62,000 nt of DNA from Mesostigma viride (Eukaryota; Streptophyta; Mesostigmatophyceae; Mesostigmatales; Mesostigmataceae), in the NCBI GenBank assembly GCA_009746045.1, contig RPFO01000189.1, positions 740,248-802,247 of the forward strand, in the 5' to 3' direction. The notes under the pieces were generated by a model, which made no database searches, was not told where the DNA came from, and was given only the letters and a program-made list of their open reading frames with translations. Both the position numbers and the translations under genes were made by a program. Position 1 is the first letter of the stretch; every line of letters begins with the position of its first letter. This document shows positions 32,157 to 42,103 of this stretch, in pieces.

Positions 32157-33290
32157 CGGTGACGACGCTGTCATCGCGGGCCGACAGCGGGCCGACGACG
32201 GCGCAGCGGGTAGCAGGGTGCCAGAGCTTATCGTTGTGAGCGACAGCGACTGAGTGACAGCGACAAGGAGAACCAGGAAGCGCCCGCGGGTGACCGTGGT
32301 GGTCTTGACTGAGTGGTAACACTTGTCATTTTCCTTTCTTGTTCAGTAGCTTATATTGCTTTAATTACTGCTTGGCCACTTGGCTGGCTGTAGCAGATCT
32401 GAACAGGGGCCATCATGAGTGAGGAAGCTATTGACCAACGAGGGCGCGGTTTCGGCTTTGAGTGACGCGGCGCTGGGATGGATGGACGCGATGGACGCGA
32501 TGGACGCGATGGAGGCCAGGCGCTGGGGGACCAGGCTGCGCTGGCAGATGATCAGAGCCAAGGATCTCAGGGCGGTCAGAACGCGCCAGCTGCAGATCAA
32601 GCAGCACCTACCCTGCCAGCCGTTAAGAATGTACTCCAGCACAAGTACATTTTGAGTTTTTCCAAGTTTCTTGTTTTTTGCTTGTTTCAAGTTCAGTTTT
32701 GCATAAAAAGTGTCCCCATAGCCCCTGGATCTCATCTGGAGGTAGTTGAACTAGTATATGCTACAATATACTAGGTTGTACTATTTTCTACTACATTTAT
32801 ACTATAATGTACTAAATTGAACTACATCTGAACTAAATGTAACTGTGATTGATGCCCCTGTAACGTCTCCCAATGCTCAATAACAGGTCTGGCCACCATT
32901 GGTGACCTCCTAGAGCCATTCACAGCTGCATTTCGTGGATCACCGCACAAAAAAAAAATGTTTTACTTCGCCTTATCAACATGGGAATGAGGGCTTTGGT
33001 GTGCAAACATGCATGTGTGCTAAAAATTGGACATTCTGACACTGCGCGAGAGTCTGGTAATACTTAAGCACTTCAGGTCATGATCGAAGTATAGAATGAA
33101 CTGATGCAAGCAATCAAGCATTATGCAAGGAATGGAATGCTGCAATAAATTTTAGCAGTAATACTTGCAACTAGGGAACACACGATAAAGTCACGAATCT
33201 GACATGCATTGTGCCGTCATGGCACATGCATGAACATGTACACGAACAGAGGATCACGCGGACGCCCACGTGCACGCGCATGGCAATCCC
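32157..33290. other. Non-coding remainder with a 9-bp GATGGACGC run
   Basis: GATGGACGC is repeated four times at about 32479-32512. Short frames around it (MDAMDAMDAME) are repeat-driven. AT-rich CTAC/ACTA words follow at 32750-32840. No gene is supported. Confidence 0.5.
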
Positions 33291-33399
33291 CATGCCCCCC
33301 CCCCCCACACACACACAAGCCCCAACTCCAAACATTGCACCAATGACCCACCCACCCAAACCCAACCCCAGCCCCCCTGACCCCCCAACGCCCATGCAC

Positions 33400-33597
33400 A
33401 CGCCCATGCCCCCGCCCCCGCCCCCGCCCCCGCCCCCCCCCCCCCCGCCCCCGCCCCCGCCCCCGCCCCCGCCCCCGCCCCGCCCCCGCCCCGCCCCCGC
33501 CCCCGCCCCCGCCCCCGCCCCGCCCCCCCCGCCCCGCCCCCGCCCCCGCCCCCGCCCCGCCCCCGCCCCGCCCCCGCCCCCGCCCCCGCCCCGCCCA
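33400..33597. repeat. (CCCCGC)n array
   Basis: C-rich hexamer array with 5-bp slips (CCCCG). It is preceded by C and CA runs from 33295. Confidence 0.9.
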
Positions 33598-33624
33598 TGA
33601 CCATGCCCCTGCCCCCGCACCCGC

Positions 33625-34755
33625 CCATTCTCACCCACGCCACGCCCACGCCCACGCCCACGCCCACGCCCATGCCCACGCCCACGCCCACGCCCACGCC
33701 CACGCCCACGCCCACGCCCACGCCCACGCCCACGCCCACGCCCACGCCCACGCCCACGCCCACGCCCACGCCCACGCCCACGCCCACGCCCACGCCCACG
33801 CCCACGCCCACCCTAGCCTCACCCCTACTCCAAGCCACAATTATACCCAAAGCCACAGCCAGAAGTAGAGCGCAGCTGCAACAATAGCAGACGTAGCTGA
33901 GACACACACCTACCCACGCCAACGCCCACGCCCACGCTCACGCCCACGCCCACGCCCACGCCCACGCCCACGCCCACGCCCACGCCCACGCCCACGCCCA
34001 CGCCCACGCCCACGCCCACGCCCACGCCCACGCCCACGCCCACGCCCACGCCCACGCCCACGCCCACGCCCACGCCCACGCCCACGCCCACGCCCAGCCC
34101 ACGCCCACGCCCACGCCCACGCCCACGCCCACGCCCACGCCCACGCTCACGCCCACGCCCACGCCCACTCCAACGCCCACTCCCACGCCCACGCCCACGC
34201 GCACGCGCACGCCCACGCCCACGCCCACGCCCATGCCCATGCCCACGCCCACGCCCACGCCCACGCCCACGCCACGCCCACGCCCACGCCCACGCCCACG
34301 CCCACGCCCACGCCCACGCCCACGCCCACGCCCACGCCCACGCCCACGCCCACGCCCACGCCCACGCCCACGCCCACGCCCACGCCCACGCCCACGCCCA
34401 CGCCCACGCCCACGCCCACGCCCACGCCCACGCCCACGCCCACGCCCACACCCACACCCACGCCCACGCCCACGCCCACGCCCACGCCCACGCCCACGCC
34501 CACGCCCACACCCACACCCACGCCCACGCCCACGCCCACGCCCACGCCCACGCCCACGCCCACGCCCACGCCCACGCCACGCCCACGCCCACGCCCACGC
34601 CCACGCCCACGCCATGCCACGCCCACGCCCACGCCCACGCCCACGCCCACGCCCACGCCCACACCCACGCCCACGCCCACGCCCACGCCCACGCCCACGC
34701 CCGCGCCCATGCCCACGCTCACGCCCACGCCCACGCCCACGCCCGCGCCTGCGCC
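33625..34755. repeat. (CCCACG)n hexanucleotide array in two blocks
   Basis: Block 1 is about 33625-33811 and block 2 about 33918-34755, nearly pure GCCCAC with scattered T, A and 1-bp variants. All six frames stay open (TPTPTP, WAWAWA, RPRPRP, VGVGVG), so the ORFs are artefacts. The spacer 33811-33917 is repeated after block 2. Confidence 0.95.
33811..33925 (+). repeat. Spacer unit of the hexamer array, copy 1 (copy 2 at 34756-34870)
   Basis: ACCCTAGCCTCACCCCTACT through CACACACCTACCCACG occurs after block 1 and, with roughly ten differences, after block 2. It shows that array plus spacer was duplicated as a higher-order unit of about 950 bp. Confidence 0.8.
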
Positions 34756-35027
34756 CACCCTAGCCTCACCCCTACTCCAAGCCACAAATGCACCGTAAGC
34801 CACAGCCAGAAGTACAGCACAGCAGCGACAATTGCAGACTTAGCCCAGACACACACCTACCCACGTCAATGCCCCTGCCCAGAGACTCGCGGCCTCATCC
34901 CACCCCCCTGCACGAACAGTTCCCAAACAAAAGAAAAGGCAAACAAAAGGAACAAGAGTAGCAAGCTGCATTGCGAGCACATATGCCAGTTCTGGTGCAC
35001 ATGCCAGGCCGAAAGCAACTCATGATT

Positions 35028-35174
35028 GCCCCTGCCCCTGCCCCTGCCCCTACCCCTGCCCCTGCCCCTGCCCCTGCCCCTGCCCCTGCCCCTGCCCCTG
35101 CCCCTGCCCCTGCCCCTGCCCCTGCCCCTGCCCCTGCCCCTGCCCCTGCCCCTGCCCCTGCTCCTGCCCCTGCC
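35028..35174. repeat. (CCCCTG)n hexanucleotide array
   Basis: About 24 units, nearly perfect, with single TACCCC and CTCCTG variants. Confidence 0.95.
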
Positions 35175-35689
35175 ATCACCATTCTAACCACCACACATTA
35201 CGAAAAGCAAGAAGAAATTATAATAATAAGAAGAAATTATAAGAAGAAGAAATAATAATAATAAACAAGCACAAAGTTGACTGCACATGCGACTGTACCA
35301 GTAGGCACGTAGCAAATTTTAGCTGCAGCTTCAATTTCAACTTCATTGCAATTGCAAGTGTGACTGCATGTGTAATTGCACTACCAATGCCTAATGCCCA
35401 CTGCATGTGCCCAGTGCGAATGCAATTCAAAAGCAACATGCAATCGAAATTACAGCTGAAGCCGGCTATTAACAAAGATATTTAAAGCAGTTGTTAACTA
35501 CAGAGACCCAATGAAAATGCAAATGCAATGAAAAAGCAACAGAAGTTGAAGCCACTGCCACTCTACCTGCCGACAGTAACACCACCGCCAGCACCCACTC
35601 ATATCCCAACGACAAGGAAATAGAATTGCCCAAAGCCAGACATACATTGGGACGCATAAGCAAACGGCAACGCAAGCGCACATGCAAAT

Positions 35690-35745
35690 GTATACGCAAA
35701 GGCAAAGGCAAAGGCAAACGCAAACGCAAACGCAAACGCAAGCTT
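35690..35745. repeat. (GCAAAC/GCAAAG)n hexanucleotide array
   Basis: About nine units. Flanking DNA from 35330 is strewn with GCAATT, GCAAAT and GCAACG words at near-hexamer spacing, suggesting an older decayed hexamer array. Confidence 0.8.
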
Positions 35746-36367
35746 GTCATGTACCTACGCTTAACTGCAAACGCAAACTGTGCACGAAGCAAAAAGATTG
35801 GATGGCCAAGATCATGGCAAATACGAGGGCCGAAAACAATCCAACTTCATCTAAATGTCCGAAATCCTCACGACGTTTCGATGCGCGCTTGAATGTCGAA
35901 GGCCTGCGCCGATTATCGATCATAAGTCGAATGTGTAATTGTCGGCTTATGAGAACTGCTTTGCGACAGTATCACGTCAGGCCGTTCCTGTGCAGCCATT
36001 TTCCCTGTGCAGCGGGTGGACAACGTTCACTTTCCGCATTATTCATGGCTATCGAAGTTAATTCTTACCGACCCCGGCTGCCATGGCCACTGGCCACGCA
36101 TATCAAGTTCAGGTATTCCCGACCTGTAGCGCAGCAGATTTCTGTTGGAAGGCATCCTAAGCATCGTGATAAAAGAAATCCGAACAATAGACATTCATGC
36201 TGCATCTAAGGACATTATGGCATTTGTATATACTGCAAGTACATGTATCGACATTGCCGTGATTGCTAACCCCGACTCACCATGAACAGGAACTTTCCCT
36301 CTGCCTCCATGAAATGTACTTCGTGAAATGTACTGTAATACATATGATGTACTACGATGATAATCAT

Positions 36368-36980
36368 CCCAGCAAAGCCATAGTACACCTTCCGTTTCGA
36401 CCGCCATGTCGGCCACTAGTCCGGATAGCTCAATGTGCACCTGACCTTGACACTAATCGCACAAACAGCCACAATTTTGCAAGCAAGAAGACATGGCTAC
36501 CTCGGCATTTCATGAAATGTACTTCGTGAAATGCATTTCGTGAAATGTACTAAGGAACGTGATTGGCCGGCGTTCGCTCGCCAAATCTCGCAAAATGTAC
36601 TAAGGCACGTGATTGGTCCCGCAAAATGTACTAAGGAACGTGATTGGCCGGCGAAGATTCTGTTTGCTGCAATTAAAATTCCCTACAGAATCTTCGCCGG
36701 CCAATCACGTTCCTTAGTACATTTTGCGGGACCAATCACGTGCCTTAGTACATTTTGCGAGATTTGGCGAGCGAACGCCGGCCAATCACGTTCCTTAGTA
36801 CATTTCACGAAATGCATTTCACGAAGTACATTTCATGAAATGCCGAGGTAGCCATGTCTTCTTGCTTGCAAAATTGTGGCTGTTTGTGCGATTAGTGTCA
36901 AGGTCAGGTGCACATTGAGCTATCCGGACTAGTGGCCGACATGGCGGTCGAAACGGAAGGTGTGCTATGGCTTTGCTGGG
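36368..36980. repeat. Large inverted repeat, arms about 290 bp
   Basis: 36368 to about 36660 is close to the reverse complement of about 36688-36980, with a spacer near GCTGCAATTAAAATTCCC. The arms contain sub-repeats of ACTAAGGAACGTGATTGGCC and ATTTCGTGAAATG. The outer ends carry the first codons of the ORF that continues to the right, so that ORF's start is present in both orientations. This is a foldback or divergent duplication. No transposase is attached with certainty. AAGTACATTTTGCG recurs at 41049, so a larger element is conceivable. Confidence 0.85.
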
Positions 36981-37414
36981 ACATAATCGTGGCTATCTGC
37001 TTCCTGGCTTTCGCTATCATGGTGATGGGACACCATGGGAAGCGCAAGTTCGCAGCCATAGTGCTAAGCGGCAGCACCCATGCCGGCAGCCTAGTGACCG
37101 ACGAGACGTTCGACTGTAAGTGCGGCCACGAGTGCATGAAGCCCATTAGAATATCACATCTCCAGGCATTGCGAAGCGCCTGGTTTTCGCCCGGGCGGAA
37201 GCAAGAGGACAGGAAGGCGGCGATAAAGCAGCAGCTGCACCAGGGGGGGTACGACGCCATAACCACGATGTCGTCATCTACTCGTCACAAGTTCGTTCAT
37301 GGCGCTGGTTTTCGGTTCGTTCTCGACGGGGGAGTCAAGGATATGAACATAGGGTTTGTGACCCCTTTTCACTTTCGCGTTTCACTTTCGAGGCGGCCTT
37401 CAGGCACTGCCTGA
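36941..37414 (+). CDS. Hypothetical ORF with Cys cluster, starts inside inverted repeat
   Basis: From ATG 36941 (MAVETEGVLWLCWD), with one hydrophobic segment (IIVAICFLAFAIMVMG) and then a Cys pattern FDCKCGHECMKPIRISHLQ followed by LRSAWFSPGRKQEDRKA. The C-K-C-x3-C plus basic helix recalls the N-terminal region of some uncharacterised DDE transposases, but this is weak. A likely further exon at about 37420-37564 reads LFGPPVKLITFDDVLAGLGI and ends NPKKP-stop; the junction is not certain. It could be a host gene, a captured exon or part of a DNA transposon. Confidence 0.4.
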   Translation: MAVETEGVLWLCWDIIVAICFLAFAIMVMGHHGKRKFAAIVLSGSTHAGSLVTDETFDCKCGHECMKPIRISHLQALRSAWFSPGRKQEDRKAAIKQQLHQGGYDAITTMSSSTRHKFVHGAGFRFVLDGGVKDMNIGFVTPFHFRVSLSRRPSGTA

Positions 37415-37842
37415 AAATTAGCAACCACGTTTGGAACTCTTCGGACCACCTGTGAAACTAATCACATTTGATGATGTGCTGGCGGGCCTGGGCATCGCAT
37501 TTGAGCATTACTTCGAGCAGGGCTCAACAAGCTCGATTCGCCAACTCAACCCGAAGAAGCCCTAAGCTGCGGTAAGACATATATTTGTGTGGATGGCTCT
37601 TGATATCATGCTGAATTTCTAGTCTTCTCTAGGTGGACAGTTCATGTGCAGCCATACAGGTCATCCATGTGTGTTTTAACCATGTTGCATGTGCCACAGA
37701 TATTATGAGCAGTATTTACTAAGTGTGCTGGAGTCGTTGTTGCATGCTTGTTGTATTTCACAGTTCACGCCTGCATGAACGCATCGTTGATACTAATGAT
37801 TATTCATATTGCATGACTGTTCTATTGGGGACGCCGCGCTTG

Positions 37843-39602
37843 ATGTCACAACGTGGCCGAAAGGGTGCATCCACCGCTGACGGCCGGTGGGTGAAATCGA
37901 TGGACGCATTTCCGAAGAAGCCAGCCGCGGGCCACACCCATGGCGCGGGCGGGGGCGCGGGCGGGGGCGGGGGCGGGGGAGAAGGCGCGGGTGCGGGCGC
38001 GGGCGCCACCCAAGACGCGGGCGCGGGCGCGGGCCCGGGCGGGGGCGGGGGCGGGGGCGCAGGCGCCGGCGCGGGTGCGGGCGCGGGCGCCACCCAAGGC
38101 GCGCGCGCGGGCGCGGGCGGGGTGGGGGCGCAGGCGCCGGCGCGGGTGCGGGCGCGGGCGCCACCGCCGACTTGGATGATGAGCCAGCAACCGAAGCCGA
38201 GAGGGAGAGGCACCGCTCTTCGAAGGTGTTCGATCTCGAAGTGTTTTGGGGCCCGGATATGACCGTGTATGTCCGCTGGCGCCTAGCCGCATCGGAGACG
38301 TTGGTAAATGCACCGGTGAACAAGTGGCAGCCCACAGGGCCTAATGGCGAGGCTTGTGACGGGGTCACGCCCATTGGGTACACCCCGCAGGGAGATCCTG
38401 TCTATGGGTGCCTCCTCATAGAGCGTGGCAAGGCCCCCAAAGGAAGTCCTGGTCTAGTGCCGCTTTTTGAATGGGACGAGGGCGGTGCCAGGAGATGTAC
38501 CTGCGCTAGCCTTCACAGCCTTTTTCCTGACATCGTCGCCGCTGAGAAGCAGCAGTTGCTGGACGGATGGATTGAGCAGGTGCCAAAGTCCGTGGAGGAT
38601 GTGCGTGCCAACAACGAGAATCTGTTCGACATCATGGAGCAAAAGCTCAAAGAGAAGCGTGAACTGCAAGCGAACAAGGCGGTACCCTTACCGCTGCGAT
38701 CTGCAGGCGACCAGTCGGTTGCGCGGGCAACACGAGCACTGAGGCTGCCCATAAAACAAGTAATCTCACACGTCGCTTGCCCTGCCCGCGAGATTCAAGC
38801 GCAGATCAACCGCGCATGTGCGCCCGCTGCGCGAGGGAGCACATCAACGGCAACGCCCGCTTTGCGCACACTGATTTCCGGCAGGCACACCTTCAAGGTG
38901 AATGGAAGCCTCATACGACGCAGCGACCTACTCGTTGTTAAGCGGCCAGCCGTCACCTGCGGGCAGGGAATGCCGTGGGCACCACACATGCTGGTGAAGG
39001 TCCTTGATCTGGAAGGCGATCGCACGGAGCGTGACAGCATTGTCGCCTCTCCTTACTACGCACCGTCGTGGACGGGCCAGTTTTCTAGAGTGACATTAGG
39101 TGGCGGCAGCGCAGGGATGACGGTCCCCATTTCTGATGTACACCTGCAGCACTGGACAGTGGGCGGTACGGCAGAGGTGCACCAGCCTGAGCTGATCAGT
39201 ACCGGCAAACTGTCAGCTGCCACGGTGGCGGCGTTGAAAGAGCACCCGCAGATTGACTTTGAGCATTACAAGACTGCCACCGCCGCCAGGGCAGCAGCAA
39301 AGGATGACTGCAATGCCTACTTTGCCGAGCATGGAGCACGTGCGCTTATCGGGATGCGCCTGTGTGCCCTGTTTCCGGGGATAGCGAGGAAGAGGGAGCG
39401 CTTCCATGGCTGGGTCACTAAGGTTCAGGAAAGGGGAGGTCACCTGCTCATCAAGGCGATGTGGGCTGATGGGCAGTATGAGGACTATCATGCCCTGGCG
39501 GAGGTGACGCAGTTCGTGTGCGGCTGCCCACACCCAGTCGAGGCATTTGGCCGCGCTCGCTTCTTTCCACAGGAGCTAGGCTGGCACCGTGAACGCAGGT
39601 GA
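37843..39602 (+). CDS. Hypothetical protein with Gly/Ala-rich hexamer-encoded linker
   Basis: ATG 37843 opens MSQRGRKGASTADGRWVKSM, followed by about 75 residues of Gly/Ala encoded by a GGCGCG-type hexamer array (37940-38160). Past the array the long open frame is shifted by one phase and runs to TGA 39602. It includes KVFDLEVFWGPDMTVYVRW, PLFEWDEGGARRCTCASLH and GHLLIKAMWADGQYEDYHAL. The frame change lies within the simple repeat, so it may be an allele or assembly indel. A minus-strand frame also stays open over the array but is composition-driven. No family is recognised. Position after the inverted repeat suggests it may belong to the same mobile or duplicated unit as the ORF at 36941. 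Confidence 0.5.
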
Positions 39603-39654
39603 TGGCACCCACATAGACGATGCCGTCCCTGCTGTGCACAGTGACAGTGAAGGC

Positions 39655-39800
39655 GGGGAGGAGGAGGAAGAGGGAGAGAAAGAGGGGGAGAAAGAGGGGG
39701 AGGAGGAGGGGAGGAGGAGGGAGAGGGGGAGGGAGAATGGGAGGGGGAGGGGGAGGAGGAAGAGGGAGAGGGAGAGGGAGAGGAGGATGCGGAATGGGAG
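39655..39800. repeat. Polypurine GGGAGG/GAGGAGG tract
   Basis: About 145 bp almost free of pyrimidines on the plus strand. In one frame it would give an acidic tail (SDSEGGEEEEEGEKEG) to the preceding gene if spliced or frameshifted; otherwise it is non-coding. Confidence 0.8.
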
Positions 39801-39810
39801 CCGGGGATGA

Positions 39811-40247
39811 CTGGTAGATGAGACGGTGCCATCTACCGGCGCATGGAATGAAGTGGTAGACAAGTTTACTCATGGTTGTCGGCAAGTAGAGCATGCACGC
39901 CTGGCCTAGCTGAATTTAAATCAATGAGTTGAGTTTGGAGAGGCTGCATTTTGCTTGGATGAAGAATGTGTTAGCATGGCCAAACTTTTATGGCTTGTAG
40001 CCAAATCCTCTTGGGGTATGTGCACAGTGTACTAGCGGTGTTGTGCAATTGCGAGGATTCCTGTCTTGTAGCGATGTGGCCTCTCACCCTGCAGCCTGGT
40101 AGATGTGATGGCATGCAGCCACCCATCATTGGTCATCCGATCTGGTGTGATTTGCATTTGCACACCTTGTATTAAGGCCATGATATGATGATGTCTTGTT
40201 ATTTTTAATGTGTATATGCGAAAAGAGGCATAATATGCTTGTATATA
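39811..40247. other. No recognisable feature
   Basis: AT-richer, non-coding sequence between the hypothetical gene and the 174-bp tandem repeat. Confidence 0.5.
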
Positions 40248-41030
40248 GTGCTAGCAAATGTCACTACCTTTACCTATGCCTGACCTTACAAGTTGAGGAT
40301 GGTCTAATGTAGTGGCAAACAGGTTATTTACAACAATTCACAGTTTTCTGACATAGTTTGAGGCAACTATACTTACCAAAATGCTTGAAAAAGGCAAAAA
40401 TTGCACCATTTATGCTAGCAAACGTCACTATTTTGAGATCAAACTGGGCCCAAACTTGGCCCATGGTCTAATCTAGTGGTGTTTAGGTTGCTTCCAACAT
40501 TTCATAGCTTTCTGACATAGTTTGATATTGTTTAGTAGCTTACACTGAGCAAAATGCTTGAAAATGGCAAAAAATGCACCATTTATGCTAGCAAACGTCA
40601 CTATTTTGACGTCAGACTGAGCCCAAACTTGGCCCATGGTCTAATCTAGTGGTGTTTAGGTTGCTTCCAATATTTCATAGCTTTATGACGTAGTTTGATA
40701 TTGTTTAGTAGCTTACACTGAGCAAAATGCTTGAAAATGGCAAAAAATGCAGTATTTATGCTAGCAAACGTCACTATTTTGAGTTCAGATTGACCCCAAA
40801 CTTTGTGCATGGTCTATTCTAGTGGTAATTAGGTTGCTTGCAAATATCCATGATGGTTTGACGTGATTTAGTACTGTTTCCTATTTATTACTATTTAATT
40901 TAACAAAAAATGACAAAAATGTACCTTTATTGCTAGCAAATGTCACCAAGATGACGTCCGATCGATACCAAACTTTGTACGAGGTCTATTTTGGTTGCAA
41001 ACATCATGCATGACAATTTTCAGCATAAAA
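40248..41030. repeat. About 174-bp tandem repeat, 4 to 5 copies
   Basis: TGCTAGCAAACGTCACTATT-type starts occur at about 40248, 40413, 40587, 40759 and 40931, giving spacings of 165-174 bp. Units share ATGGTCTAATCTAGTGG, TTCATAGCTTTCTGACATAG and AAAATGCTTGAAAATGGCAA. The middle copies are most alike and the outer ones more diverged. It lies just upstream of the copia-type gag. Confidence 0.9.
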
Positions 41031-41079
41031 AGACAAACTTCGGTACGAAGTACATTTTGCGTGCTGGAGTACATTCTTA

Positions 41080-42070
41080 ATGGCTGGTAGGGCTAGGCGG
41101 CCGACCGTGGCCGAGGGGTACGCGGTGCTAAGCCAGTTTCAGTCCATCAAGGACAATTGGCAGCCCCGGGACGCGGAGAGGATGTTGGAGGACATGAACT
41201 TGTACACTGACATATACACCGGTGACAAGCTTCGCATCCTGGCGTCTAGTGCCTACATAAGGCAGTCGGCGAGGCGGCTGTTCAAGTTCGTCCGGGAGCG
41301 ACACACAGCGGGGGACACCTGGACTGCATTTATGACGCGACTCAGGGTGTTCCTGAGTGATAAGAGGACCATAGATGGTTCTCACCTGAAGCAAGAGTAC
41401 CTGGACTACAAGCCCATCAATGGGGCAGCTGGTGGTCCACGCCTTTGAAGACTTTGTCAAGCTGAGGGAGGACGCCATGGCCAAAGGATTATTCGTTGCA
41501 GATCGGATGGCCATGGGCGACTTTCTCAAGTCGCTGCAGCTGGATCCTGTCACAATGGATAACGTGACCATCCACATGCGACAAGTCCATGGCTGGGCTG
41601 CCATGACAGACCAGCTGTATGAGTGTTTCAGCGGCAAGTATGTAGGTGGTAAGCGCCCACGTCAAGGGGACGAGGAGGCAGCTGAACCTGCAGTTAAGTC
41701 CATGAGGGGATCGGGCCACGGGGGCCCAGCGTCCTCGAGGGGGCCTGAGACCTCTTCTAGGGGTCGAGGAAGGTCCAGGAGGAAGCGTGGCAGAATGGCT
41801 GGACGGGGGACACCTCCGAAGTCGGGACATCCACAGTCCCAGTTTGACTTCAAGAGGGTGGGTGGTCCTCCCAAGGCTGGGCCCAGCAGTGGGACCTCAC
41901 GGGACATCAGTCAGGTGGAATGTTATTTCTGCCAAGGGAAGGGTCACTTCAGGAATGAGTGTCCCTCGTACCTGAGGCAGGAAGGTCAGAGCAAGCCAGC
42001 TCAGGGTGGCAGCAAGGAGAAGGCTGGTCCATCCCAGGATAAGGGCAAGGGCAAGGCTGCTGATCATTGA
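41080..42070 (+). pseudogene. Copia-type gag with zinc knuckle, one frameshift
   Basis: ATG 41080 opens MAGRARRPTVAEGYAVLSQF. The frame ends at 41448 while a +1 frame from 41420 continues the homologous-looking Gag, so a one-base change lies at the GGGG near 41420. The nucleocapsid knuckle CYFCQGKGHFRNEC (C-x2-C-x4-H-x4-C) lies near 41920-41962, followed by a Lys/Gly-rich tail ending KGKGKAADH. By family, it packages element RNA. Confidence 0.7.
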
Positions 42071-42103
42071 CTTGAGCCTGCACACATCCCTGAACCCTGG
42101 AGG

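Noticed and set aside
33211-34803. WAWAWA, GVGVGV, TPTPTP and RGRGRG ORFs
   Set aside because: Translations of the CCCACG and CCCCGC hexamer arrays; composition artefacts.
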